Shown here piece after piece: positions 42,056-50,521 of a stretch of 64,000 nt of DNA. A model generated the notes under the pieces. That model worked only from the letters and a program-made list of their open reading frames with translations, searched no databases and was not told the DNA's origin. The position numbers and the translations under genes are program-made. This stretch comes from Streptomyces sp. NBC_00237 (GTDB taxonomy: Bacteria > Actinomycetota > Actinomycetes > Streptomycetales > Streptomycetaceae). Location of the stretch: positions 992,001-1,056,000 of the forward strand of contig NZ_JAPEMT010000002.1 of assembly GCF_026342435.1 (NCBI RefSeq), in the 5' to 3' direction. Numbering within the stretch: position 1 is the first letter of the stretch; every line of letters starts with the position of its first letter.

Positions 42056-42793
42056 ATGACGGACCGACTGGAAGGCGGACGGCGCATGATCGTCCTTCTC
42101 GGCGTCGCCGTGGTGATCGCAGGATTCGCCACCCGACGCAATCCCCTGCTGGTGGTCGGCATCGCCGGCATAGCCACCGGCCTGCTCGGCGGCCTGTCGC
42201 CGCGCGAAGTGCTCGCCTCCTTCGGCGAGGGATTCGCCTCCAGCCGGTCCGTGACGATCTTCGTGATCACGCTGCCGGTGATCGGACTCCTGGAGCGATA
42301 CGGCCTCCAGGAGCAGGCCCGTCGCCTCATCTCCCGCTTCGCCAGACTCACCACGGGCCGCTTCCTGACCCTCTACCTCGGCCTGCGCCAGATCACCTCC
42401 GCGCTCGGCCTCACCACCCTCGGCGGCCCGGCGCAGTCCGTGCGCCCGCTGGTCGCACCGATGGCGGAGGCCGCGGCGGAGAAGAAGTACGGGCCGCTGC
42501 CCGAGAAATGGCGCGAGAAGGTCCGCTCGCACTCCTCCGGCGCGGACACCGTCGGTCTGTTCTTCGGCGAGGACTGCTTCCTCGCGATCGGCTCGATCCT
42601 GCTCATCACGGGCTTCGTGAACACCACGTACAACCAGCACCTCGAACCCCTGCACCTGGCTCTGTGGGCGATCCCGACCGCCGTGTGCGCCTTCTTCATC
42701 CACGGTGCGCGCCTGCTCCGCCTGGACCGTCAGATGGCCCGGGAACTCGCGGCAGCCGGAGCCACGGAAGCCGACAAGGAGAGCGCCAAGTGA
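42056..42793 (+). CDS. DUF969 membrane protein, putative 5-oxoproline transporter subunit
   Basis: A 245-residue integral membrane protein. The DUF969 core starts MIVLLGVAVVIAGFATRRNPLLVVGIAGIATGLLGGLSPREVL and contains GLRQITSALGLTTLGGPAQSVRPL and GADTVGLFFGEDCFLAIGSILLITGF. ATG 42056 is used. ATG 42086 (at MIVLLG, with GGAAGG upstream) is an equal alternative. It overlaps the DUF979 gene by 4 bp. Pairs of DUF969 and DUF979 genes are repeatedly found with pxpABC, which suggests a two-part pyroglutamate permease. Direct proof of transport is not known to me. Confidence 0.82.
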   Translation: MTDRLEGGRRMIVLLGVAVVIAGFATRRNPLLVVGIAGIATGLLGGLSPREVLASFGEGFASSRSVTIFVITLPVIGLLERYGLQEQARRLISRFARLTTGRFLTLYLGLRQITSALGLTTLGGPAQSVRPLVAPMAEAAAEKKYGPLPEKWREKVRSHSSGADTVGLFFGEDCFLAIGSILLITGFVNTTYNQHLEPLHLALWAIPTAVCAFFIHGARLLRLDRQMARELAAAGATEADKESAK

Positions 42794-43758
42794 TCAGGGC
42801 AGAGTGGTTCTACTGGCTGATCGGCGCCGTCTTCCTGGTGATGGCCGCGCAGATGTTCCTCGACCGTACGAATCCCAAGCGTCTCGGCACCGCCGCCTTC
42901 TGGGGCCTGCTCGGCGTCGGCTTCGTCTACAGCACCTGGGTCGTCGACAAGTCGGCACCCTCCGAGCCGCTGGGCGCCCTGGTCCTCGTGATGATCGTCC
43001 TCGCGGGCTTCAACTTCACCGGCCGAGGCAAGGTCAGCACCACCACCCCCGGGCAGCGCACCGCGTCCGCCGTCCGCTTCGGCAGCAAGCTCTTCATTCC
43101 GGCGCTGACGATTCCGGTCGTGGCGATGCTGTGCGCGACGCTCGTGAAGAAGATCCATGTCGGAGGCGAGCCGATCTTCCAGGACGGCAGCGAGACCATC
43201 CTCGGTCTCGGCGTCGGCTCCCTGGTGGCGCTCGCCGTAGGGATGCTCCTGCTCCGCGAGAAGAAGATCACCGTCCCGATCCACGCAGGCCGCAACATGG
43301 TCGAGGCCATGGGCTGGGCGCTGCTGCTGCCCCAGCTCCTGGCCGTACTCGGCTCGATCTTCCAGAAGACGGGCGTCGGCACGCAGGTCGGCAGGATCAC
43401 CGAAGCCGTCCTCCCGAGCGGCATGATCTACGTCTCGGTCATCGTCTACTGCCTCGGCATGGCCCTCTTCACGATCATCATGGGCAACGCGTTCGCCGCG
43501 TTCCCGGTGATGACGGCGGCCATCGGCTGGCCGGTCCTGATCGAGTCGGGCGGCGGAGACCCGGCGGTCGTGCTCGCGGTCGGCATGCTGGCGGGCTTCT
43601 GCGGCACGCTGTGCACGCCGATGGCGGCCAACTACAACCTCGTACCGGCGGCACTGCTGGAACTCAAGGACCAGTACGGACCGATCAAGGCACAGATTCC
43701 GACGGCGGGCGCGCTGCTGCTGTGCAACATCGCGATCCTCTCGCTGTTCGCCTTCTGA
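42790..43758 (+). CDS. DUF979 membrane protein, putative 5-oxoproline transporter subunit
   Basis: A 322-residue integral membrane protein with about 9-10 hydrophobic segments. It starts WFYWLIGAVFLVMAAQMFLDRTNPKRLGTAAFWGLLG and contains NAFAAFPVMTAAIGWPVLIE and GMLAGFCGTLCTPMAANYNLVPAALLELKD, the DUF979 signature. The GTG start overlaps the DUF969 stop (GTGA), so the two are made together. The Pcp gene follows 55 bp downstream in the same direction. Confidence 0.85.
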   Translation: MIRAEWFYWLIGAVFLVMAAQMFLDRTNPKRLGTAAFWGLLGVGFVYSTWVVDKSAPSEPLGALVLVMIVLAGFNFTGRGKVSTTTPGQRTASAVRFGSKLFIPALTIPVVAMLCATLVKKIHVGGEPIFQDGSETILGLGVGSLVALAVGMLLLREKKITVPIHAGRNMVEAMGWALLLPQLLAVLGSIFQKTGVGTQVGRITEAVLPSGMIYVSVIVYCLGMALFTIIMGNAFAAFPVMTAAIGWPVLIESGGGDPAVVLAVGMLAGFCGTLCTPMAANYNLVPAALLELKDQYGPIKAQIPTAGALLLCNIAILSLFAF

Positions 43759-43813
43759 GCCCTGGTCACCCCCGCCCCCTCTCCACCTTCCGGTCCGGTC
43801 CCCGAGGAACCCC

Positions 43814-44467
43814 ATGTCACCCCTCCCCCGCGTCCTGCTCACCGGCTTCGAGCCCTTCGGCGGCGAGGACGTCAATCCCTCCTGGCAGGCCGTCTCCCTC
43901 GTACGGGACACCCCGCCGGACGGCGTCGACCTCCACACGGTCCGCCTCAGCTGCGCCTTCGGCACGGCGAACGACGAACTCCACGCCGCGGTACGGGACT
44001 TCACGCCCGACCTGGTCCTGTGCGTCGGCCAGGCGGGCGGACGCCCCGACCTCACCGTCGAGCGCGTCGCCGTCAACGTCGACGACGCCCGCATCCCCGA
44101 CAACGCGGGCAACCAGCCCGTCGACGAGCCGATCGCCCCGGACGGCCCGGCCGCGTACTTCGCCCCGCTCCCGGTGAAAGCCTGCGTGGCGGCCGTACGC
44201 GAGGCGGGCCTCCCCGCATCGGTCTCCCAGACCGCCGGAACCTTCGTCTGCAACCACGTCTTCTACGGCCTGTCCCACCTCATCGCCACCGAACTCCCCC
44301 TCCTGCGCGGCGGTTTCGTCCACGTCCCGTACGCCCCGGAACAGGTGAAGGACCGCGCCCTGCCCTCCCTGCCCGTCTCCGCGATGGCGGACGGCCTGCG
44401 CGCGATCATCACGGCCGCACTGACGACGGAGACGGACCTGCGCGTCCCGGAGGGGGCCACGCACTGA
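43814..44467 (+). CDS. pcp: Pyroglutamyl-peptidase I
   Basis: A 217-residue C15 cysteine peptidase that removes N-terminal pyroglutamate from peptides. The triad segments are present: Glu83 in RPDLTVERVAVN, Cys146 in SQTAGTFVCNHVFY, and His170 in GGFVHVPYAPEQ. The N-terminal LLTGFEPFGGEDVNPSW is the family oxyanion region. It lies downstream of the DUF969/DUF979 pair. With PxpABC it would release, import and hydrolyse 5-oxoproline to glutamate. Confidence 0.93.
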   Translation: MSPLPRVLLTGFEPFGGEDVNPSWQAVSLVRDTPPDGVDLHTVRLSCAFGTANDELHAAVRDFTPDLVLCVGQAGGRPDLTVERVAVNVDDARIPDNAGNQPVDEPIAPDGPAAYFAPLPVKACVAAVREAGLPASVSQTAGTFVCNHVFYGLSHLIATELPLLRGGFVHVPYAPEQVKDRALPSLPVSAMADGLRAIITAALTTETDLRVPEGATH

Positions 44468-44510
44468 CCACCATCGGGCGGACGGCGGCGAGCGGGGCCG
44501 AAAGTACCCC

Positions 44511-44538
44511 TTGCATCACACGAGTAACTGCCTTTACG
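44511..44538 (+). promoter_or_regulatory. Possible promoter of the RiPP operon
   Basis: TTGCAT (44511-44516) and TTTACG (44533-44538) are separated by 16 bp, 30 bp before the precursor start. The -10 match is weak. Confidence 0.3.
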
Positions 44539-44567
44539 GTCACCGGACTTGAGGAAAGGGAGGCGCC

Positions 44568-44690
44568 ATGGAGAACGACAGGACACCAGAGGACGACACC
44601 CGGGCCAAGCCGGAGCTCAAGAAGGTCGCCGTGCGCGACGAGGCCAGGAAGCGGGACCGGCTCACCATCGAGAAGCGACCGGCGTCCTGA
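44568..44690 (+). CDS. Candidate RiPP precursor peptide (40 residues)
   Basis: ATG at 44568 follows a strong AAGGGAGG (44556-44563). The peptide starts MENDRTPEDDTRAKPELKKV and ends DRLTIEKRPAS. The N-terminal third is acidic and the rest rich in Lys and Arg. It has no Cys and a single Ser (the last residue), so lanthionine or sactipeptide chemistry is excluded. It lies directly upstream of a class B radical SAM RiPP maturase, DUF5825 and MFS genes and is followed by a hairpin, the usual layout of a precursor gene made in excess. Candidate C-methylation sites are Val20, Val22, Leu32, Ile34 and Pro38. I do not recognise the sequence family. It is too short for routine gene calling and could be missed. 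Confidence 0.65.
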   Translation: MENDRTPEDDTRAKPELKKVAVRDEARKRDRLTIEKRPAS

Positions 44691-44703
44691 CCGGGCGGAG
44701 CGC

Positions 44704-44737
44704 GACGCCCGGCGCGGCACGGCGGGCGCCGGGCGTC
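44704..44737 (+). terminator. Hairpin between precursor and maturase (partial terminator)
   Basis: GACGCCCGGCGC and GCGCCGGGCGTC form a perfect 12-bp stem with a 10-base loop, 13 bp after the precursor stop. It would limit read-through, so that more precursor than enzyme mRNA is made. Confidence 0.7.
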
Positions 44738-44802
44738 GTCGCCCCGTACCGAACCTCGTACGAGCACGATGCGGTCGAGTACGACCGGACGGAGAGGGCC
44801 GC

Positions 44803-46686
44803 ATGCGCGTTCACCTGGTGACCATGCCCTGGCAGCCGATCGACCTGCCCTCGCTCCAAATCGGCCTGCTGCACGCCCTGTTGACCCGGACGCGGCCGTC
44901 CGACGAGGTGCACGAGTTCCACGGCTCGCTGCGCTGGGCGGAATTCCTGCTGGAGCGCACGGACGGGCTGCTGCGCCCGGCCGACCACGTCGAGGTGGGC
45001 AGCGACTCGATCTTCGACGGGCTCGGCGACTGGGTCTTCTCCGGCGTCCTGTACGAGGACCCCGACTGGGGCGTCGCACGGCTCGGCGACTACGCGCGGC
45101 GGCGCGGGATCCCGGTGGACAAGGCGCACGCCATGCGGGTCCACGCGGCGGAGTTCGTCTCCCGCAGCGCCTCACAGATCCTGTCCGACGACCCGGACGT
45201 CGTCGGGTTCACCAGCACCTTCATGCAGAACGTGTCCTCGCTGGCCCTCGCCGCCGAGCTGAAGCGCCGCCGCCCCGGCCTCACCGTGGTCTTCGGCGGC
45301 AGCAACTGCGAGGGGCCGATGGGCCACGCCCTGCACCGCAACCACCCGTTCGTCGACTTCGCGGTGCGCGGGGAGGGGGAGTACGCGTTCCCCGCCCTGC
45401 TGGCCCATCTGGACGCCCGTACCCCGCCCGTCGACGTACCGGGGCTGTGCTGGTGGGACGGTGGAATCTCGCGGGCCAACGAGGAATCCCGCCGCACGGT
45501 GGCCCCGCGTGACATCGCCTCGCCCGAGTACGACGTCTGGCAGGCGGAGCTGGACGCCTCCCCGGTGGCCGAGTACGTCCGTCCGAAACTGGTCGTGGAG
45601 GGCGCGCGCGGCTGCTGGTGGGGCGAGAAGCACCACTGCACCTTCTGCGGTCTCAACGGCTCGGCGATGGCGTTCCGCGCCAAGCCCGGCGAGCAGTTGT
45701 GGGCCGAGGTCGAGCGGCTCGTCCGACGGCACAAGATCCTCGACGTCGTCACCGTCGACAACATCATCGACATGGCGTACTTCACGGACTTCCTGCCGCG
45801 CGCCGCCGACAGCGGCTGGGACCTCCTGATGCACTACGAGGTCAAGTCCAACCTCACCACGGAACAGCTGGCGCTGCTGGCCCGCTCGGGCGCCGTGCAC
45901 ATCCAGCCGGGCATCGAGAGCCTCAACAACCGCGTCCTGGACCTCATGGACAAGGGCGTCACCGGCTCCCGCAACGTCCGTACGCTCCGCGAGTGTGCCG
46001 ACAAGTCACTGACCTGCACGTGGAACTACCTGTACGGGTTCCCGGGCGAGACGGCGGACGACTACGACGCGGTCGTCGACCAGTTCCCCGCGCTCGTCCA
46101 CCTCCAGCCGCCGGGCGGCGCGTTCCGCATCCAACTGGAGCGGTTCAGCCCGCACTTCGCCGATCCGGCCCTCGGCTTCGCCGAGCGGACCCCCGCCGAG
46201 ATGTACGGCCACGTGTACGACCTTCCCGAGGAGGAGCTCGCCGATCTGGTGTACCTCTTCGACACTCCGCCGCGCGGAATCGGCGGCGGGGCGGAGGGAC
46301 GACTCACCCGGGCAGTGGCCGACTGGCGTGCCCAGCACGCCGGTTCCACCCTGCTGATGGAGTCCGGCGGGGAGGGCGAGCTGCTGGTGCACGACCGGCG
46401 GCGCGGCTGGCCGGTGCGCACGCATCGGCTGTACGGCTGGGAGGCCGCCGCTTTCGCGCACCTGGAGCACGGCCGCTCGGGTCCCGCTCTGCACCGGCTG
46501 CTCGCCGAGGAGGGGCATCCGGTCGATGCGGGGCGGCTCACGGAGTGGCTCGGCAAGGGCGTGTCCCTGGGGCTGCTGTTCTGCGACGGACGGTCGTACG
46601 TCGCACTGCCGCTGCGCAACGCGCCGGTCCGTACCGGTGCCGATGCCACCTCCGATTCCGGCGACGCGGAAGCGGTGACCGTATGA
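44803..46686 (+). CDS. RiPP maturation radical SAM protein 1, B12-dependent C-methyltransferase type
   Basis: A 627-residue protein. The N-terminal half has a cobalamin-binding-like Rossmann region (SDDPDVVGFTSTFMQNVSSL and LTVVFGGSNCEGPMG, then FVDFAVRGEGEYAFPALL). The radical SAM core has an unusual CX7CX2C cluster motif, CWWGEKHHCTFC (Cys271, Cys279, Cys282). This spacing and the WWGxKHHCTFCGLNG context mark the family that includes the bottromycin and polytheonamide C-methyltransferases. The C-terminal part may bind the precursor. ATG 44803 follows GGAGAGGG; the frame left of it is antisense or shadow. It overlaps the DUF5825 gene by 4 bp (ATGA). Expected reaction: methylation of unactivated carbon in the 40-residue peptide. 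Confidence 0.88.
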   Translation: MRVHLVTMPWQPIDLPSLQIGLLHALLTRTRPSDEVHEFHGSLRWAEFLLERTDGLLRPADHVEVGSDSIFDGLGDWVFSGVLYEDPDWGVARLGDYARRRGIPVDKAHAMRVHAAEFVSRSASQILSDDPDVVGFTSTFMQNVSSLALAAELKRRRPGLTVVFGGSNCEGPMGHALHRNHPFVDFAVRGEGEYAFPALLAHLDARTPPVDVPGLCWWDGGISRANEESRRTVAPRDIASPEYDVWQAELDASPVAEYVRPKLVVEGARGCWWGEKHHCTFCGLNGSAMAFRAKPGEQLWAEVERLVRRHKILDVVTVDNIIDMAYFTDFLPRAADSGWDLLMHYEVKSNLTTEQLALLARSGAVHIQPGIESLNNRVLDLMDKGVTGSRNVRTLRECADKSLTCTWNYLYGFPGETADDYDAVVDQFPALVHLQPPGGAFRIQLERFSPHFADPALGFAERTPAEMYGHVYDLPEEELADLVYLFDTPPRGIGGGAEGRLTRAVADWRAQHAGSTLLMESGGEGELLVHDRRRGWPVRTHRLYGWEAAAFAHLEHGRSGPALHRLLAEEGHPVDAGRLTEWLGKGVSLGLLFCDGRSYVALPLRNAPVRTGADATSDSGDAEAVTV

Positions 46687-47198
46687 CCGGCGGCGGACAG
46701 GTCGTCGTGGACGAACCGCTCCCGCTGGGGGCGGGCGGACGCGCCACCGCCGACGCCGTGCGCTTCCTCCGCGAGTGCCAGAGCCAGGCGCGCCCGGTGC
46801 GCTGGGAGCCGGACACCGACGCCCTGCCCTTCGACACCGGGCTGCTGCACCACCTCCCGCCACCCGCTTCCCCGTCCACCCTTTCGGACGAGGCGGCGGC
46901 CCTGTGGCGGTCCCGTTACGCGTACGGCCTCCTCTACCACCGCCGTGGCCCGGACTTCGTGACGGTCCTGGACCGCAGGGACCCCTCGGCGTCGGCCCGG
47001 TTCACCCTCGACGAGCCGGCGCTGCTCGCCGCGTTCCTCACCGTCCAGGACGTCACGGCCCTCGACACGCTCGACCGTGCGCAGCACGAGGCGGTGTCCG
47101 TGCTGGCGGACGAGCGCCTCGTCCTGGTCACGCGGGGGTGGGCGGTGGCGCTGCCGCCGCGCCTGCGCCGCTGGCCCGTCCCCTGTACGAGCATCTGA
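46683..47198 (+). CDS. DUF5825 family protein of RiPP clusters
   Basis: A 171-residue soluble protein (GQVVVDEPLPLGAGGRATAD, SRYAYGLLYHRRGPDFVTVLDRRD, FLTVQDVTALDTLD). Short proteins of this family habitually sit next to RiPP maturation radical SAM protein 1 genes. The biochemical role is unknown; substrate delivery or peptide recognition is possible. It is translationally coupled to the radical SAM gene and ends 3 bp before the MFS gene. Confidence 0.75.
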   Translation: MTGGGQVVVDEPLPLGAGGRATADAVRFLRECQSQARPVRWEPDTDALPFDTGLLHHLPPPASPSTLSDEAAALWRSRYAYGLLYHRRGPDFVTVLDRRDPSASARFTLDEPALLAAFLTVQDVTALDTLDRAQHEAVSVLADERLVLVTRGWAVALPPRLRRWPVPCTSI

Positions 47199-47201
47199 CC
47201 C

Positions 47202-48635
47202 TTGACCTCGCCGACGGTCCCCCCGCACGGCCGCACGCCGTGGGGTGCGCTGCGGCGGCACCGCCCGTTCCTGCTGCTCTGCGGCGAGCAGGCGGCCAGC
47301 TCGGTCGGGCGGCAGATCACCGCGCTGGCGCTGGCGCTGCTGGCCGTGACCCGCCTGGACGCGGGCCCGTTCGGGGCGTCGGCGCTCCTGGCACTGACGT
47401 ACCTCCCGGGTGCCGTGCTCAGCCCCCTCGCCGGTGTGCTCGCCGACAGGGCCCGGCTGCGCACCCTGACCGTCGTACTGACCTCCTCGCAGGTGCTGGT
47501 GGTCGGCTCGGTCCCGCTCGCCGGGGCGCTCGGCGCTCTCGGCCTGCCCCACCTGTACGGGGTGGCTGCCCTGTCCGGCACCCTGACGTGGACGCTCGCG
47601 GTGGCGCTCCAGGCGGCACTGCCCCGGGTGGTCGAGCCCGAGCAGCTCCTGACCGGCAACTCGGCGCTGACCGGCGCCCGTACGACAGGGCAGATCGGCG
47701 GCCCCGCCCTGGGCGGCGTCCTCGTCGGGCTGGTCGGTCCTTCCACTGCCCTGCTGGCGGGCAGCAGCGCGTACGCCATCGAGGCCGTACTCCTGTTCGC
47801 CCTGCCCGCGTCGCTGAACCGGCCTGCCGAACCCACCGGTGACCGGGGCCCCCGGTTCGCCGCGCTCCGCGAGGGGTTCGCCGTGGTCAGGGCGCATCCG
47901 GTGCTGCGCCGCCAGGTCTTGGCAGGCGCGGGTTTCAACCTCGGCAGCGGGGCTGCGGACGCGCTCTTCGTCGTGTACGCCACTCGACAACTTGCCCTCA
48001 CCTCCTGGCAGTTGGGACTCGTCTACGCCGCCTTCAGCGTGGCCACCGTCGCCGGGGTCCTGCTCGCGGGCAGGTTCGCGACGTCCGTGGAGCTGTACCG
48101 GGCGACGCGGATCTGCGCGATGGTGGCGGCCCTCGCGATCTTCCTCGTCCCGGCGGCGTCACTGGGACTCGCCTTCCCCGCACTTCTCGCGTACCAACTC
48201 CTCTTCGGCATCACGGCGAGCGTCTGGGCGATCTCCATGACGACCACCCAGCAGCTGATCGCCCCGCCCCGGCTCCAGGGCCGCGTCGCCGGTTTCACCC
48301 AGGCGGCCCTGCTGACCACCGTCCCGGTCGGAGCCCTGTCGGCGGGCGCGCTGGCGGCCTGGCTGGGGAACGTACCCGTCCTGACCGGAGCCGCGACGAC
48401 GACCGTCCTCGCCGCCTCCTCCTTCTGGCTGCCGCAGCGCACCCTCCCCACCGGTTCCCACGCCGTTGTCGGACATACGGGGATGATGACACCCGCCACT
48501 GACAACGGCGCGGGCGGACTGCGCGGCCAGCGTCACGTCGCCTCGGACGCCGCCTCGGACGCCGCCCGGGAAACGGCGATCCCGCCCGGCGTCATCCGGA
48601 GGATGGCCGAGCGGGATCAGGACGTGCCGGAGTGA
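47202..48635 (+). CDS. MFS exporter of the RiPP cluster
   Basis: A 477-residue permease of the enterobactin-exporter (EntS)-like MFS group. It starts with LRRHRPFLLLCGEQAASSVG and has GVLADRARLRTL (loop-2 motif A) and TGNSALTGARTTGQIGGPALGGVLVG. About 12 hydrophobic segments are followed by a hydrophilic tail of about 60 residues. The start is uncertain: TTG 47202 lies 3 bp after the DUF5825 stop, with no better codon nearby. The tight coupling suggests it exports the matured peptide. It is convergent with msrB. Confidence 0.82.
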   Translation: MTSPTVPPHGRTPWGALRRHRPFLLLCGEQAASSVGRQITALALALLAVTRLDAGPFGASALLALTYLPGAVLSPLAGVLADRARLRTLTVVLTSSQVLVVGSVPLAGALGALGLPHLYGVAALSGTLTWTLAVALQAALPRVVEPEQLLTGNSALTGARTTGQIGGPALGGVLVGLVGPSTALLAGSSAYAIEAVLLFALPASLNRPAEPTGDRGPRFAALREGFAVVRAHPVLRRQVLAGAGFNLGSGAADALFVVYATRQLALTSWQLGLVYAAFSVATVAGVLLAGRFATSVELYRATRICAMVAALAIFLVPAASLGLAFPALLAYQLLFGITASVWAISMTTTQQLIAPPRLQGRVAGFTQAALLTTVPVGALSAGALAAWLGNVPVLTGAATTTVLAASSFWLPQRTLPTGSHAVVGHTGMMTPATDNGAGGLRGQRHVASDAASDAARETAIPPGVIRRMAERDQDVPE

Positions 48636-48645
48636 GGACCCGAGA

Positions 48646-49053
48646 TCACTCGCCGTCGGGCGTCAGCCGCAGCGAGATCGAGTTGATGCAGTAGCGCTGG
48701 TCCGTCGGCGTCGGGTAGCCCTCGCCCTCGAAGACGTGGCCCAGGTGCGAGCCGCAGCGGGCGCAGCGGACCTCCGTGCGGACCATGCCGTGGGAGGTGT
48801 CGGAGATCAGCTCGACCGCGTCCGTGTCCTTCGGGTCGTAGAAGGACGGCCAGCCGCAGTGCGAGGCGAACTTCGTGTCCGAGCGGAACAGCTCGGCGTC
48901 GCACGCGCGGCAGGAGTAGACGCCGGTCGTCTTGGTGTCCGTGTACTCGCCGACGAAGGCGGGTTCCGTGCCCGCCTGGCGGAGGACCGCGTATTCGGCG
49001 GGGGTCAGTTCCTCGCGCCACTGCTCGTCGGGCTTCTCGATGTCGTACGGCAT
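48646..49053 (-). CDS. msrB: Peptide-methionine (R)-S-oxide reductase
   Basis: A 135-residue MsrB. Two zinc-binding CXXC pairs lie in YSCRACDAELF and VRCARCGSHLGHVF. The catalytic Cys is in TPTDQRYCINSISL. It repairs oxidised methionine (R-sulfoxide) in proteins using thioredoxin. It lies 16 bp downstream of murC in the same direction and is probably co-transcribed. Confidence 0.96.
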   Translation of the reverse strand: MPYDIEKPDEQWREELTPAEYAVLRQAGTEPAFVGEYTDTKTTGVYSCRACDAELFRSDTKFASHCGWPSFYDPKDTDAVELISDTSHGMVRTEVRCARCGSHLGHVFEGEGYPTPTDQRYCINSISLRLTPDGE

Positions 49054-49069
49054 GGTGTGCGTCCCCTTC

Positions 49070-50479
49070 TTACTTCTGCGCGAGGCGGGCCAGGATCTTG
49101 GGGCCCAGGTCCGTCACGTCGCCCGCGCCCATGGTGAGAACCAGATCGCCGGGGCGGGACATTCCCGCGATCACGTCGGGGATGGAGGCGGCGTCCGAGA
49201 CGGCGGTCACGTCCGCGCCCGCCGCCTTCGCGGCGTCGACGATCAGGGCGCTGGTGATGCCCTCGATCGGGTCCTCGCGGGCCGGGTAGATGTCGAGGAC
49301 CACGGAGGCGTCGGCGAGGGCCAGGGCCTCGCCCATCTCCTTGCCCAGTTCCTGGGTGCGGGAGAAGAGGTGGGGCTGGAAGACCACGAGGAGGCGGGAG
49401 TCCGCGGAGTCCGAGGCGGTGGCGCCGCGCATGGCTTCCAGGTCGGCGGTCATCTCGGTGGGGTGGTGCGCGTACGAGTCGATGACCTGGACGCCCTGCT
49501 CCTCGCCCTTGAGCTGGAGGCGGCGCTTGACGCCCGTGTACGTGCCGAGGGCCGAGGCCAGGTTGTGGGCCGGGAGGCCGAGGGCCACGCCCGCGGCGAG
49601 GGCGGCGACCGCGTTGTGGGCGTAGTGGGCGCCCGGGACGGAGACGGTGAAGGTGAGGAACTTGCCGTTCAGGAGGACGGTGACCTCGCTGGACAGGCCG
49701 CGCGGGGTGATCTTGTGGACGCGGACGTCCGCCTGGGCGGAGTCGCCGTACGTGACGATGTTGAGGAGGTCGTCGTTGCGCAGGCGCGTGGTCAGCTCGA
49801 CCGCGCCCTCCTGGTCGGCGTTGACGACGAGGGTGCCGCCGGGGACGATCTTGCGGGCGAAGGTCTCGAAGGACTCGTAGATCTCGTCCATCGAGGCGTA
49901 GTTCGCGTGGTGGTCGAGTTCCACGTTGAGGACGATGGCGACCTGGGGGTCGTACTTCTGGAAGCTGCGGTCGCTCTCGTCCGCCTCGGCGACGAAGATG
50001 TCGCCTTCACCGTGCAGGGCGTTCGTGCCGGGGCCCGCCAGGTCGCCGCCGATGGCGTAGGAGGGGTCCAGGCCCATGCCGGTCAGGGCGACGGCCAGCA
50101 TGGAGGTGGTGGTCGTCTTGCCGTGGGTGCCCGCGACGGCGATGGCACGCAGGCCGTCCATGAGGGAGGCGAGCGCGTCGGAGCGGTGGACGACGGGGAT
50201 GTCCAGCTCGGCGGCGCGGACCAGTTCCGGATTGTCGGCGCGGATCGCGGACGACACCACGACGCTGGTGGCGTCGTCCGCGAGGTTGCCGGAGGCGTGG
50301 CCGATGTGGACCGTCGCGCCGAGGGCGCGCAGGGAGTCCGCCGTGCCGGACTCCTTGGCGTCGCTGCCCGCGACCTTCGCGCCGCGCTGGGCGAGGATCT
50401 TCGCGATGCCCGACATTCCGGCGCCGCCGATGCCGATGAAGTGCGGTCGGTCCAGGGCGGTGGGGATGCCGGGTGCCAT
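49070..50479 (-). CDS. murC: UDP-N-acetylmuramate--L-alanine ligase
   Basis: A 469-residue Mur ligase that adds L-Ala to UDP-MurNAc in peptidoglycan synthesis. HFIGIGGAGMSGIAKILAQRG is the UDP-binding N-terminal domain. AVAGTHGKTTTTSML is the ATP P-loop. FVAEADESDRSF and VLNVELDHHANY are central-domain motifs, and SYAHHPTEM the C-terminal domain. ATG 50479 has GGAG 8-11 bases upstream; a TTG at 50491 is less likely. It is outside a dcw cluster, so it may be the main or a second murC. Confidence 0.95.
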   Translation of the reverse strand: MAPGIPTALDRPHFIGIGGAGMSGIAKILAQRGAKVAGSDAKESGTADSLRALGATVHIGHASGNLADDATSVVVSSAIRADNPELVRAAELDIPVVHRSDALASLMDGLRAIAVAGTHGKTTTTSMLAVALTGMGLDPSYAIGGDLAGPGTNALHGEGDIFVAEADESDRSFQKYDPQVAIVLNVELDHHANYASMDEIYESFETFARKIVPGGTLVVNADQEGAVELTTRLRNDDLLNIVTYGDSAQADVRVHKITPRGLSSEVTVLLNGKFLTFTVSVPGAHYAHNAVAALAAGVALGLPAHNLASALGTYTGVKRRLQLKGEEQGVQVIDSYAHHPTEMTADLEAMRGATASDSADSRLLVVFQPHLFSRTQELGKEMGEALALADASVVLDIYPAREDPIEGITSALIVDAAKAAGADVTAVSDAASIPDVIAGMSRPGDLVLTMGAGDVTDLGPKILARLAQK

Positions 50480-50521
50480 GCGGTTCTCCAAGGGTTCTGC
50501 TGGCGGAAGGAAGGCTTCAGC

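Noticed and set aside
44020..44802. Extending the radical SAM protein upstream
   Set aside because: The extension is Arg/Pro-rich shadow of pcp and would run through the small precursor gene and hairpin. ATG 44803 has a good ribosome site.
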